From contig NZ_JALDST010000001.1 in NCBI RefSeq assembly GCF_022747945.1, forward strand, positions 5,394,001 through 5,458,000: a stretch of 64,000 nucleotides of DNA. The letters are read 5' to 3'. Source of the stretch: Micromonospora sp. R77. Lineage in GTDB: Bacteria > Actinomycetota > Actinomycetes > Mycobacteriales > Micromonosporaceae. The position numbers were made by a program, and so were the translations under genes. Below are positions 27,684 to 49,166 of the stretch, one piece after another. Under the pieces are notes generated by a model. It did no database searches, was not told where the DNA came from, and saw only the letters and a list, made by a program, of their open reading frames with translations. Position 1 is the stretch's first letter, and each line of letters starts with the position of its first letter.

Positions 27684-30162
27684 CGGTCTCCTCCTCGCCC
27701 GCGCTCAGCTCGTCCTCGATGACCGCCTGCTCCACGGCGGCGGCGAACGCGCCCAGCGTCTGGTGCTGCAGCAGCGCGGTCATCGGCACCGTCACGTCCA
27801 GGCTGCTCTGCAATGTGGCGATGAGCTGCGCGATGAGCAGGGAGTGCCCGCCCAGGTCGAAGAAGTTGTCGTGCAGACCGATCCGCTCCACCCCGAGGAC
27901 CTGGCTCCAGATCTCGGCGACCGCCTTCTCGGCCGGGCTGTCCGGGGCGGCGAAGTCGGCCCGGTCGGTGGCCGGGTCGGGCACCGGCAGCGCCTCCCGG
28001 TCGAGCTTGCCGTTCGCGGTCGTCGGCACGGTGTCGATCGGCACGACCTGCGTGGGCACCATGTACTCGGGCAGCCGCGCCGCGAGGTCCCGGCGCAGTG
28101 CGGCCGGGTCCAGCGTCACGCCCGGCCGGGGCACCGCGTACGCGACGATCCGGGCGGCCGGTCCGGCGCCGTGCACCACCGCCACCGCGGTGCTCACCTC
28201 CGCCCGGTCCGCCAGCGCCGAGGAGATCTCGCCGAGTTCGATCCGGTACCCGCGCACCTTCACCTGGTCGTCGCGGCGGCCCAGGAACTCCAGCACCCCG
28301 TTCGGCCAGTAGCGGGCCCGGTCGCCGGTGGCGTACATCCGCGCGCCGGCCGTCGGACCGAACGGGTCGGGCAGGAACTTCCCCGCGGTCAGCGCCCCGT
28401 CACCGTGGTAGCCCAGCGCCAGGCAGTCCCCGGCGATGTACAGGTCGCCGGGTGCGCCGACCGGCACCGGGCGCAGCCAGCCGTCCAGCACGTGGTAGCG
28501 GGCGTTGGCGATCGGCCGCCCGTACGGCACCGACGGCCACTCCGGGTCCACCGTGTCGGCGGGGAAGCTGTTCGACCAGATCGCCGCCTCGGTGGCGCCG
28601 CCCAGCGCCACCACCGTCGCGCCGGGGAACGCGGCCCGCACCGCGCCGGGCAGGGTCAGCGGCACCCAGTCGCCGCTGAGGAAGACCAGCCGCAGCGTCG
28701 ACCCGGCCGGGGCCGCCCGGGCCGTGAAGAGCGGCTCGACCTGTTGCAGTGCCGCGGGTGCCGAGTCCCAGAAGGTGATCGGCTCGGAGTCGAGCACGGC
28801 CAGCAGGCGGTGCGGGTCGCGTACCTCGTCGCTCGCCGCGACCCGGATCGAACCGCCTGCGGCGAGCAGACCGAAGACGTCGTAGACCGACAGGTCGAAG
28901 CCGGGCGAGGTGACGAAGAGGACCTGGTCGTCCGGCCCCATGCCGTGCGTGGTGTTGACCCAGCGGATCAGGTTGACCACCGGCGCGTGGGTCAGCGTCA
29001 CGCCCTTCGGCGTGCCGGTCGAGCCGGAGGTGAAGATGGTGTACGCGACGTCGTCCGGGGTGGCGGCGACCGGCGCGGGTGACCCGGCGGGCACGGCGGC
29101 GTACCCGTGGCGCAGGCGGGGACCGGCCACCGGTGGCGCCGCCGTCGTCTCGTCGGCCAGGTAGACCACGTCCCGCACCGACGGCGCCTCGGCGGCGAGC
29201 TCGCACACCACCGGCACGGCCGCCGCGTCGGTGACCACCACCGCCACGTCGAGGGCGTCCAGCAGGGCGCGGGTGCGGGCCGGCGGCAGGCCCGGATCCA
29301 CCGGGAGGTACGCCGCGCCGGCCTTCAGCACGCCGAGCATCGCGACGACCAGGTGCGCGGTCCGGTCCAGGTACAGCGCCACCGAGCGGCCCGGTCCGGC
29401 ACCCGCCGCGGCCAGGTTCGCGGCGAGCAGCCCCGCCCGGCGGTCCAGCTCGGCATAGCTCAGCCGGGTCGGGCCGGCGACCACGGCCAGCGCGTCCGGC
29501 GTCGCGGCGACCTGCCGCTCGACCAGCCCGTGGATGGTGTCCGGCGGGCCCAGGTCGACCGCCGTGTCGTTCCAGTGGCGCAGGACCTGCCGGCGCTCGG
29601 CGGGGGCGAGCACGTCGAGCGTCCACAGCGGCGTGCCGCCGGGCACGGCACCGAAGAGCTCCAGCATCCGGCGTACGCCGCGGTCGAGCCGGCGGCCCGC
29701 GTCGGCGGCGAGTCGCGCCGGGTCGTACCGCAGGCTCCCGTGGGCGTCCCACGTTAGGGCCGAGGTGCTCTCCAGTGGGCCGCCGTCGAGGTCCACGACG
29801 ACGTCGCACCAGGCCGACAGGTCGAGGCCGGCCAGCGCGGCGGCCTGCGCCTGCGCCGCGGCGAGCTGGGCCTGCACCCCGGCGACGAAGCCCATCACCG
29901 TCTGGGCGTACGCCGGGCGCACCCGGACCGGCACCGTGCTCCCGCCGGTCGGGCGGACCGCGAAGCAGACCTCGTCGGCGCCCGCGTGCGCGGCCAGCAC
30001 CAGCGCCACGGCGGCCACCAGTTCCGCGGGCCCGGGTGAGCCCGACTCCCCGGGGACCGTCACCGGGGCCGGTGGCGGACCGGACGGGGCCGGACGCACC
30101 GCGTCGAGCCTGGTCGGCTCCGCGCCCTCGAGCAGTCGTTCCCAGTAGCCGGTGGTGTCCAC
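27673..30162 (-). CDS. NRPS-1: C-remnant-A-T module, Cys-type A domain family
   Basis: This 829-aa single module is unbroken. Residues 1-190 resemble only the C-terminal half of a condensation domain (no HHxxxDG), followed by A (about 200-700) and T (DNFFDLGGHSLLIAQL). A-domain cores are FTSGSTGTPKGV and SPGFDLSVYDVFGLLAAGG, then ITFWDSAPAAL and LGGATEAAIWS. These match the PchE/HMWP2 branch that activates Cys. The read-out D-L-Y-D-F-S-L-I-W differs from the Cys code D-L-Y-N-L-S-L-I-W at two places, so another small amino acid is possible. GTG 30162 has GGGAGG 7 bp upstream. Lacking a working C domain, it probably receives its peptide from a terminal C of a partner protein. Confidence 0.92.
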   Translation of the reverse strand: MDTTGYWERLLEGAEPTRLDAVRPAPSGPPPAPVTVPGESGSPGPAELVAAVALVLAAHAGADEVCFAVRPTGGSTVPVRVRPAYAQTVMGFVAGVQAQLAAAQAQAAALAGLDLSAWCDVVVDLDGGPLESTSALTWDAHGSLRYDPARLAADAGRRLDRGVRRMLELFGAVPGGTPLWTLDVLAPAERRQVLRHWNDTAVDLGPPDTIHGLVERQVAATPDALAVVAGPTRLSYAELDRRAGLLAANLAAAGAGPGRSVALYLDRTAHLVVAMLGVLKAGAAYLPVDPGLPPARTRALLDALDVAVVVTDAAAVPVVCELAAEAPSVRDVVYLADETTAAPPVAGPRLRHGYAAVPAGSPAPVAATPDDVAYTIFTSGSTGTPKGVTLTHAPVVNLIRWVNTTHGMGPDDQVLFVTSPGFDLSVYDVFGLLAAGGSIRVAASDEVRDPHRLLAVLDSEPITFWDSAPAALQQVEPLFTARAAPAGSTLRLVFLSGDWVPLTLPGAVRAAFPGATVVALGGATEAAIWSNSFPADTVDPEWPSVPYGRPIANARYHVLDGWLRPVPVGAPGDLYIAGDCLALGYHGDGALTAGKFLPDPFGPTAGARMYATGDRARYWPNGVLEFLGRRDDQVKVRGYRIELGEISSALADRAEVSTAVAVVHGAGPAARIVAYAVPRPGVTLDPAALRRDLAARLPEYMVPTQVVPIDTVPTTANGKLDREALPVPDPATDRADFAAPDSPAEKAVAEIWSQVLGVERIGLHDNFFDLGGHSLLIAQLIATLQSSLDVTVPMTALLQHQTLGAFAAAVEQAVIEDELSAGEEETGGR

Positions 30163-30225
30163 GTCGCCTGCCTCCCGTACCGGTGGACGCGGAGCGCCCG
30201 ATGGCTCCGATGGAACACCGCCGGC

Positions 30226-30245
30226 GCTGGCAATCTCCCTACACC
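30226..30245 (-). promoter_or_regulatory. Leftward copy of inverted 20-bp box in synthetase divergent promoter
   Basis: Read on the minus strand this is GGTGTAGGGAGATTGCCAGC. It is identical at 16 of 20 positions to the copy on the plus strand at 30273 and faces the NRPS-1 gene. The inner 16 bp match the PimM dyad consensus at 12 positions. The pair forms a 9-bp perfect inverted repeat (CCCTACACC/GGTGTAGGG). Confidence 0.5.
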
Positions 30246-30272
30246 TGCCCGCCACGCCACGGATCCCACCGG

Positions 30273-30292
30273 GGTGTAGGGGAATCACCAGC
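30273..30292 (+). promoter_or_regulatory. Rightward copy of inverted 20-bp box in synthetase divergent promoter
   Basis: GGTGTAGGGGAATCACCAGC lies 45 bp before the PKS-NRPS start and mirrors the box at 30226-30245. The inner 16 bp match the PimM dyad consensus at 13 positions. One box per direction in a 174-bp divergent promoter suggests coordinated control of both synthetase operons by one regulator. Confidence 0.5.
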
Positions 30293-30336
30293 CGGATCCG
30301 CGAATCCTGGGGCACCGGACGAACGGGGGGTGCCGC

Positions 30337-42871
<12,535 letters not shown>

Positions 42872-42879
<8 letters not shown>

Positions 42880-43614
42880 GCCGACCCGGTCGTACCTGCC
42901 GATCCGGGGCGGGGCGGTGCTGCCCCGGCTGCGGCTGTTCTGCTTCCCGCACGCCGGTGGCGCGGCGTCGGCGTACCGCCGGTGGCTGCGCGACGTGCCC
43001 GACGGCGTGGAGATCCTGCCGGTGCAGCTGCCCGGCCGGGAGAACCGCAGCACGGAGACCCCGCACACCGACCTCACCACCCTGGTCGGCGAGCTCGCCG
43101 ACGCGCTCGCCGCCCACCTGTGCGTGCCGTACGCGCTGGTGGGCAACAGCCTCGGCGCGCTGGTCGCCACCGAACTGGCCCGGGAGCTGGCCCGGCGCGG
43201 CTTCCCCGGGCCGGCGCACCTGGTGGTGGCGGCCGCCCCGCCGGCCCGCCGCCGTGACCTGGCGCCGGTCGCCGGGCTGCCCGACGCCGCGCTGCTCGCC
43301 GCGGTGCACCGCCGGCACGGCGGCATCCCGCCGAGCTCGCCGCCGACCCGGCGTTCGTCGCGCTGATCGCCGTGCCGCTGCGGGCCGACATGACCATCGT
43401 CGAGACCTGCCGGCCCACCGCCGGGCCGCTGCTCGACTGCCCGGTGACCGCGTTCGTCGGGGACCGCGACACCACCGTGGACCTCGCCGACGCCCACGGC
43501 TGGCGGGCCGTCTCCACCGGCCCGTTCACCGCGCAGCAGCTCACCGGCGACCACTTCGCCCTGCTGGACCACCGCGACCGCGTCCTCGCGGCCGTACTCA
43601 CCACGAGAGGATGA
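42872..43614 (+). CDS. Type II thioesterase (one apparent frameshift)
   Basis: This stand-alone alpha/beta hydrolase (about 247 aa after repair) would free wrongly loaded carrier domains. It has FCFPHAGGAASAYRRW near residue 23, the nucleophile elbow GNSLGA with Ser-93 (GHSMGA in most members, so His is Asn here), then Asp in VGDRD and His in GDHFALL. The frame breaks near 43330: adding one G (CCG-GCC-GAG) joins GGIPAELAADPAFVALIAV to the rest. The ATG overlaps the PKS-NRPS stop by 8 bp, so it is translationally coupled. It is the only thioesterase seen, and product release by it is possible but not typical for this class. Confidence 0.88.
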
Positions 43615-43616
43615 CC

Positions 43617-43826
43617 ATGTCGGACGAGCTTCGCTACAAGGTCGTGCGCAACCACGAGGAGCAGTACTCGATCTGGCCGGACGGGCGGGAGAACCCGGCC
43701 GGCTGGACCGATGCCGGCGTGTCCGGCACGAAGACCGAGTGCCTCGACCACATCGCCACGGTCTGGACCGACATGCGGCCCCGCAGCCTGCGGGAGCGGC
43801 ACGAGCAGGCCGGCGTGACGGCGTGA
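43617..43826 (+). CDS. MbtH-like protein
   Basis: This 69-aa protein carries the full MbtH signature: N-x-E-E-Q-Y-S-I-W-P early on, the GW pair in NPAGWTDAG, then KTECLDHIATVWTDMRPRSL. MbtH-like proteins bind adenylation domains and raise their solubility and activity. AGAGG precedes ATG 43617 by 6 bp; an in-frame ATG at 43611 overlaps the thioesterase stop and is less likely. The stop overlaps the ligase start by 4 bp. It is expected to serve the A domains of all three NRPS proteins. Confidence 0.97.
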   Translation: MSDELRYKVVRNHEEQYSIWPDGRENPAGWTDAGVSGTKTECLDHIATVWTDMRPRSLRERHEQAGVTA

Positions 43827-45514
43827 CCGGGGCGCCCACCGACGCCGCGGCGATGCTCCGCGACGCGGCACGGACCCGGCCCGACACCCGGGCGCTGATC
43901 GTCCTGGACCGGGCCGGCGACGAGGTCGAGTCCGTCACGTACGCCGAACTGGAGACCCGGGTCCGGGCCGCCGCGGCCGGTCTCGCCGCGCGGACCGTGC
44001 CCGGGAGTCGGGCGCTGCTGGTCCACCCCACCGGGGTCGACTTCGTCGTCGGCTTCTTCGCCTGCGCCTACGCCGGCCTGATCGGGGTGCCGGTGCCCTA
44101 TCCGCACGCCGCCACCGGCGGGGTGGAGCGGCTCGCCGGCATCGCCAAGGACGCCGACCCCGCGCTGATCCTGACCGACGCCGACTTCGCCGCGCAGCGG
44201 TACGACCTGCCGGGCGAGGTCACCGTGCTCGACCCGGCCGCCACCGCACCGGCGCACTGGCAACCCGTGCCGGTCGACCCGGACACCCCGCTGTTCCTCC
44301 AGTACACCTCCGGCTCGACCAGCGCGCCGAAGGGCGCGGTGATCACCCACGGCAACGTCGTCGCGAACTTCACCGAGGTGGCCGACGTCCTCGACGCCGA
44401 CCGGGTCGACTTCACCGTGGTCAGCTGGCTCCCGCTCTATCACGACATGGGCCTCGGCCAGGTGCTCAGCGCGATCCGGTCGGCGGGCACCGCGGTGCTC
44501 ATCCCGCCCGCGGCGTTCCTGATGCGGCCGGCGGTCTGGCCCGAGGCGGTCAGCCGCTACCGCGGCTACGTCAGCAGCGCGCCGAACTTCGCCTACGACC
44601 TCTGCGCCGCGCGCACCCCCGCCGCGACGATCGCCGGGCTCGACCTGTCCGGCTGGCGGTGGCTGCTCAACGGCGCCGAACCGGTGCGCCACGACACGTT
44701 CACCCGGTTCGCCGCGGCGTTCGCCCCGGCCGGGTTCTCCCCGGACGGCTTCATGCCGTCGTACGGCCTCGCCGAGGGGACGCTCTACGTGAGCGGCCGG
44801 CGGGCCCCGGGACCGCTGCGCCACGTCGACCTCGACGCCGAGGCGTTGGAGCGCGGCACGCTCACACCGGCCGGTGCCGGCCCCGCCCGGCGGATCGTGT
44901 CCTGCGGAGCGCCGGCGCGGAACCTGGCCGTCGTGATCGCCGATCCGCAGACCGGTGCCGTCCTCGGCGCCGACGCGATCGGCGAGATCTGCGTCGCCGG
45001 GCCGAGCGTCGCGCACGGCTACTGGCAGCAGCCGGAGGCCACCGCCGCCCGGTTCGGTCACCGCGTCGCCGGCTCCACGCATGACCACCTGCGCACCGGC
45101 GACCTGGGCTTCTTCCGGGACGGCGAGCTCTACGTGCTGGGCCGCGCCGACGACCTGATCATCGTCGACGGTCGGAACATCTTCCCGCAGGACGTGGAGC
45201 GGACGGTGGACGCCTGCCATCCCGACCTGGCCCCGGGCCGCTCGGCGGCGTTCGGCCTGGACCGGTCCGGCGAGACGGTGCTGGGCATCGCGGTGGAGAC
45301 CGCCCGGGGTGCGGCATCCGGCGGGGAGCTGGACCAGCAGACCCGCGCCGAACTGGTGGCCGCGGTGCGTCGGCGCGTCGTCGAGGAGCACCAGGTCCCG
45401 GTGGGCGCGGTGATCCTGCTGCGGCCGGGCGGGCTGCCCCGCACGACCAGCGGGAAGGTGCAGCGCCGGCCCACCCGGGCCCGCTACCTGGACGGGACCC
45501 TCAAGACCTGGTGA
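43823..45514 (+). CDS. Fatty acyl-AMP ligase (FAAL)
   Basis: This 563-aa ANL-superfamily enzyme would activate a fatty acid as acyl-AMP and pass it to an ACP without CoA. The AMP loop is FLQYTSGSTSAPKGAV. The FAAL hallmarks VVSWLPLYHDMGLGQ, PPAAFLMRP, SSAPNFAYDLC, WRWLLNGAEPVR and FMPSYGLAEGTLYVSG are all present, then RTGDLGFF and DLIIVDGRNIFPQDVE. The natural acceptor is the N-terminal ACP1 of the PKS-NRPS encoded upstream in the same operon. GTG 43823 overlaps the MbtH stop. Chain length is not predictable. An aryl acid substrate is a less likely alternative. Confidence 0.92.
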   Translation: MTGAPTDAAAMLRDAARTRPDTRALIVLDRAGDEVESVTYAELETRVRAAAAGLAARTVPGSRALLVHPTGVDFVVGFFACAYAGLIGVPVPYPHAATGGVERLAGIAKDADPALILTDADFAAQRYDLPGEVTVLDPAATAPAHWQPVPVDPDTPLFLQYTSGSTSAPKGAVITHGNVVANFTEVADVLDADRVDFTVVSWLPLYHDMGLGQVLSAIRSAGTAVLIPPAAFLMRPAVWPEAVSRYRGYVSSAPNFAYDLCAARTPAATIAGLDLSGWRWLLNGAEPVRHDTFTRFAAAFAPAGFSPDGFMPSYGLAEGTLYVSGRRAPGPLRHVDLDAEALERGTLTPAGAGPARRIVSCGAPARNLAVVIADPQTGAVLGADAIGEICVAGPSVAHGYWQQPEATAARFGHRVAGSTHDHLRTGDLGFFRDGELYVLGRADDLIIVDGRNIFPQDVERTVDACHPDLAPGRSAAFGLDRSGETVLGIAVETARGAASGGELDQQTRAELVAAVRRRVVEEHQVPVGAVILLRPGGLPRTTSGKVQRRPTRARYLDGTLKTW

Positions 45515-45520
45515 CCCCGC

Positions 45521-45556
45521 GACCGCGCCCCGGGATCCTCCGCCCGGGGCGCGGTC
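45521..45556. terminator. Strong 14-bp hairpin between FAAL and membrane protein genes
   Basis: GACCGCGCCCCGGG (45521-45534) pairs perfectly with CCCGGGGCGCGGTC (45543-45556) across an 8-nt loop. It sits 7 bp after the FAAL stop and 11 bp from the convergent gene's stop, so it can end both transcripts. Confidence 0.8.
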
Positions 45557-45566
45557 CGCTGCGGCG

Positions 45567-46517
45567 TCAGTTGTACGGCATCGTCGGGAACCAGCCGACG
45601 CCGAAGTGCGCCGGCACGCGTAGGTCCCAGTAGACGACGGTGAACACACCGAGGGCGACCAGCAGGGCGCCGGTGACCACGGCGGCGCGGCGCGGTTCGG
45701 CCATCCAGCGCAGGAACCGGCCCCGGCTGACGAGGACCACCAGCGCGAACAGCACCGACACCACGAGGATGTTGCCCAGCGACTGCAGCACGAACGCCAG
45801 CGCGCCGTAGGCCGGGTTGCCGGTGTCCACCGCCCAGTGGAACAGCTTGTTGAACAGCGGGTAGGGGCGGCCGATCAGGAAGCCGCCGACCAGCGCGCCG
45901 AGCAGCACCACCCGCCGGGCCGGGCGGGCCGCGAAGACGTCCGGCAGCAACCCCAGCGCCGCCAGCCCGAGGTACGCCAGGACCAGCCCGATGAGGCCGA
46001 AGACCACCGAGGACTGGACCAGCCGTACCGGCACGTCGCCGACGGTGTCGGTGGACAGCTGCGGCAGCCGGTCACCGAGCAGCACCCCGAGCGCGCCGTA
46101 GCCGGCCGACACCGGCAGCATGCCCAGCGCCAGCAGCCCGACCGCCCGCAGCAGCGGACGCAGGGTCGCCGCGCTCCGCTCGACCCGGGACGCCCCGGCC
46201 TGGCTCATCGGCCCCAACGACGCCACCATCGCGATGTTGCAGGCGGTGAAGGTGCCGGCGAAGCCCGAGACGAAGGCGAACAGCAGCCCGGCGGCCGTAC
46301 CGGTGATCGCGGTCGCCTTCGCGTCGTGACCGAGCAGGCTGTCGGCGACCGTGTCGCCGATGACCGAGTCGACCAGCTCGAACGACCAGAGCACGGCGAG
46401 CAGGATCCCGGCCGCCGCGCTGATCAGCGCGGTCCGTCCCGGCCTGGCCGGTCGGGTCGGGTCGGGCACCGGCGCCGCCGGTCGGACGGCGGGTTCGGGG
46501 TGGCTCTGTAGCGTCAT
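45567..46517 (-). CDS. Polytopic membrane protein, tentatively DsbD/CcdA-like
   Basis: This 316-aa protein has about seven to eight hydrophobic helices after a proline-rich cytoplasmic N-terminus. The segment SGFAGTFTACNIAMVASLGP resembles the first conserved helix of DsbD/CcdA-type thiol-disulfide carriers, but only one Cys is there, so redox function is doubtful. A second mark is LIGRPYPLFNKLFHW. ATG 46517 has GGAGGTG 9 bp upstream; longer open frame before it is low-complexity. It is convergent with the synthetase operon and divergent from the oxygenase operon. Function unknown; transport of product or sulphur compounds is conceivable. Confidence 0.7.
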   Translation of the reverse strand: MTLQSHPEPAVRPAAPVPDPTRPARPGRTALISAAAGILLAVLWSFELVDSVIGDTVADSLLGHDAKATAITGTAAGLLFAFVSGFAGTFTACNIAMVASLGPMSQAGASRVERSAATLRPLLRAVGLLALGMLPVSAGYGALGVLLGDRLPQLSTDTVGDVPVRLVQSSVVFGLIGLVLAYLGLAALGLLPDVFAARPARRVVLLGALVGGFLIGRPYPLFNKLFHWAVDTGNPAYGALAFVLQSLGNILVVSVLFALVVLVSRGRFLRWMAEPRRAAVVTGALLVALGVFTVVYWDLRVPAHFGVGWFPTMPYN

Positions 46518-46889
46518 GTCGCCGCACCTCCAGGTGATGTGGGGGAGCCGTATCCGGACGGCCGCGCGGGGTGGGCCGGCCCCGGCTCGCCGAGAGCGCC
46601 GATGGGCACGGCGAACGGTGCGCGGGCCGTGTCGAGCATGTCGGGCCGCCGGCCCGGGCCGCGTCTTCCGGCGTGCGGAGTCCTTCTTCGCGCGTGCGCA
46701 GTTGCGGGCCCCGGCGGGTGAGCCGCCCTCCGGCGTGCCGGACGCGTCGCGGCAGGCGGCCCGTCCCCACGGCGTCACCACCCGTGGACTCCACCCCGGT
46801 CACCGGTGACGGTCCGGAGACGCCCGGCCGGACAGGGTCGTACGGCGACGTCGTCGCGGTTCGGGCGACCGGCCGGCAGAGGAGCTTTC
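46518..46889. other. 372-bp intergenic region before oxygenase operon
   Basis: No credible gene. GC-rich open frames on both strands lack conserved patterns and ribosome sites. It must contain the divergent promoters of the membrane protein and the ABM-FAD gene. I see no clear -10/-35 pair and no PimM-like box. Confidence 0.5.
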
Positions 46890-49166
46890 ATGATCAGGAC
46901 GATGCGGCGGTTCCGCGCGCGCCCGGGTGCCGAACCCGCCGTGGAACGGGCGTGGCAGGCAACCGCCGGACGGCTCGGCGGGCTGCCCGGCAACGTCGGC
47001 CGGGACCTGCTGCGTGACGCCCAGGACCCGCGCTCCTTCGTCATGGTCACCGAGTGGACCGACGAGTCCGCGCTGCGCGGCTACGAGCGCGGCCCGGTCG
47101 CCGCGGCGCTGGCCGACACACTCGGACCGCTGACCGAGCCGTCCGGGGCGGACGGCGTGCTGGTCATGCGGGACAGCCCCGGCAGCGGGTCGACGATCTT
47201 CGTGGACGTCGCGCTCACCGTGCCGGCCGACCGGCGCGCCGAGTTCGACCGGGGCTATCCCGAGGTCACCGCTCGGATGGCCCGGGTGCCGGGCTACCTG
47301 CGCGAGGACCTGCTGCGGGAGCCCGACTCGGACGTCTTCCACATCTTCGCCGAGTGGCGCGGCGAGGCGGAGTTCTTCCGCTGGATCCGTGACCCGGCCC
47401 ACGCGCGGGAGGAGGCCGGACCGATCGCGCCGTTCCTCCTCGAGATCCGGCGTCGCCTCTTCCACCGCGTGGACCACCCCGACAGCAGCCGAGAACCGAG
47501 CAGCGGCAAGGAGAGCGACGTGCAGACCACAACGGACGTACTCATCGTCGGCGCGGGACCCACCGGGTTGACCACGGCCGTCGAGCTGGCCCGGCGCGGC
47601 ATCGACTGCCGGCTGGTCGAGAAGCGGGCCACCCCGCCCGGGCAGGCCGACAAGGCGATCGGCGTGCACTGCCGCACCATGGAGATCTGGGAGCGCCAGG
47701 GCATCGTGCGGCAGGCCATGGACGCCGGCATCTGGCTGACCGGCAACATGGTCTTCGTCAACGGGCACGAGACCCACCGGATGAGCTGGGAGCTGCCCGA
47801 ACTGCCCTACGCCCACCTCGGCCTGCCGCAGTACGAGACCGAGCGCCTGCTCACCGACCGGCTGGCCACCCTCGGCGTACGCCCGCAGCGCGGGGCCGAG
47901 CTGGTCGGGTTCACCCAGGACGACGACGGCGTGACGGCCACCCTCGCCACCGCCGCCGGCCCCGAGACGGTACGCGCCAGATACCTGGTCGGCTGCGACG
48001 GCGCGCACAGCCGGGTCCGCGAGCTGCTCGGGTTGACGTTCTCCGGCGGACTGGGCCGGTTCCCGCAGCTGTTCATGCTCGGCGACGTCGACGTGGACTG
48101 GGACATGCCGGCGGGGCACCTGCTGCGGTTCATGCACGAAACCGACGGCCGGATGGACGGCATGCTGGTCTGCGTCCCGCTGCGCGGCGAGTCGCGGTAC
48201 CGGATCGCGACCCTGGCGCCGCCCCGGTTCTTCGCCCAGACGGGCGGCCAGGACGCCCCGCCCGGGTTCAGTGAGGAGCTGGCCGAGCCCAGCCTGGACG
48301 ACGTCCAGGCGGCGGTCGACCGGCTGGCCCCGCCCGGCACCCGGGTGTCGAACCTGCGCTGGTCGTCGGTGTTCCGGATCAGCCACGGCATCGTCGACCG
48401 GTACGGCGAGGGTCGGGTGTTCGTGGCCGGCGACGCGGCGCACCTGCACCCCCCGGCGGGCGGCCAGGGCATGAACACCGGCATCCAGGACGCCTGGAAC
48501 CTGGCGTGGAAGCTGGCGCTGGCGGTCCGGGGGGTCGCCGCCCCCGGCCTGCTGGACAGCTACGAGACCGAACGTCGCCCGGAGGGCGAGGAGATCGTCG
48601 GGCGGGCCGTGCGGATGGCATTCACCGACGAACTCGACCGCGACGACCTGAAGCGGCAGTTCCTGCAGGAGATGTCGATGCTGCTCAGCTATGCCGACAG
48701 CCCGCTGGTCGGCGAGTCGCTCTCCGCACCGGACGCGCTGCGGGCCGGCCCTGGTCCCGGTGACCGCGCGCCCGACGTCGGTGGCCTGCGCCGGCGCGGG
48801 GTCCGTCACCCGCTGCGGCTGCCCGACCTGACCGCCGGCACCGGGCACACCCTGCTGATCTACGCGGACGGCTCGGCCGACGCCGCCGCCCTGGCCTCGA
48901 TCGGGACCCTCTGCGCCGATGTGCGCCGGTGGACGGCCGGGCAGATCGACGTGTACCTGCTGCTCGACCCGGCCGCGCCGGAGCCCGCGCTGTTCGACCC
49001 GCCGGTGGTCCGGGACGCGGACGGCGAGTTCCGGGCCGCGTACGGGGTGACCGGCAGCGCGCTGTACCTGATCCGCCCGGACGGGCACGTCGGGTTCCGC
49101 AGCCGACCGATCGACGCCGACGCGCTGGGCAAGAACCTCCAGCTGGTGTTCGGCGGTGCGCGATGA
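46890..49166 (+). CDS. ABM didomain fused to FAD-dependent aromatic monooxygenase
   Basis: A 758-aa product. Residues 1-205 contain two antibiotic-biosynthesis-monooxygenase (ABM) ferredoxin-like repeats (MRRFRARPGAEPAVERAW; FVDVALTVPADRRAEFDRGY). From residue 215 follows a PgaE/RdmE-type flavin hydroxylase: DVLIVGAGPTGLTTAVELA, then YLVGCDGAHSRVRELLG and VFVAGDAAHLHPPAGGQGMN, ending in a thioredoxin-like tail. No stop separates the halves. A good internal ribosome site (AAGGAG) before GTG 47520, in the same frame, suggests the hydroxylase may also be made alone. The first ATG has AGAGGAG upstream. It is expected to hydroxylate or oxidise an aromatic polyketide-like ring with NAD(P)H and O2. 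Confidence 0.88.
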   Translation: MIRTMRRFRARPGAEPAVERAWQATAGRLGGLPGNVGRDLLRDAQDPRSFVMVTEWTDESALRGYERGPVAAALADTLGPLTEPSGADGVLVMRDSPGSGSTIFVDVALTVPADRRAEFDRGYPEVTARMARVPGYLREDLLREPDSDVFHIFAEWRGEAEFFRWIRDPAHAREEAGPIAPFLLEIRRRLFHRVDHPDSSREPSSGKESDVQTTTDVLIVGAGPTGLTTAVELARRGIDCRLVEKRATPPGQADKAIGVHCRTMEIWERQGIVRQAMDAGIWLTGNMVFVNGHETHRMSWELPELPYAHLGLPQYETERLLTDRLATLGVRPQRGAELVGFTQDDDGVTATLATAAGPETVRARYLVGCDGAHSRVRELLGLTFSGGLGRFPQLFMLGDVDVDWDMPAGHLLRFMHETDGRMDGMLVCVPLRGESRYRIATLAPPRFFAQTGGQDAPPGFSEELAEPSLDDVQAAVDRLAPPGTRVSNLRWSSVFRISHGIVDRYGEGRVFVAGDAAHLHPPAGGQGMNTGIQDAWNLAWKLALAVRGVAAPGLLDSYETERRPEGEEIVGRAVRMAFTDELDRDDLKRQFLQEMSMLLSYADSPLVGESLSAPDALRAGPGPGDRAPDVGGLRRRGVRHPLRLPDLTAGTGHTLLIYADGSADAAALASIGTLCADVRRWTAGQIDVYLLLDPAAPEPALFDPPVVRDADGEFRAAYGVTGSALYLIRPDGHVGFRSRPIDADALGKNLQLVFGGAR

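Noticed and set aside
45567..46517. Functional CcdA/DsbD thiol-disulfide carrier
   Set aside because: Only one of the needed cysteines is seen in the matching helix, so only a tentative family resemblance is kept.
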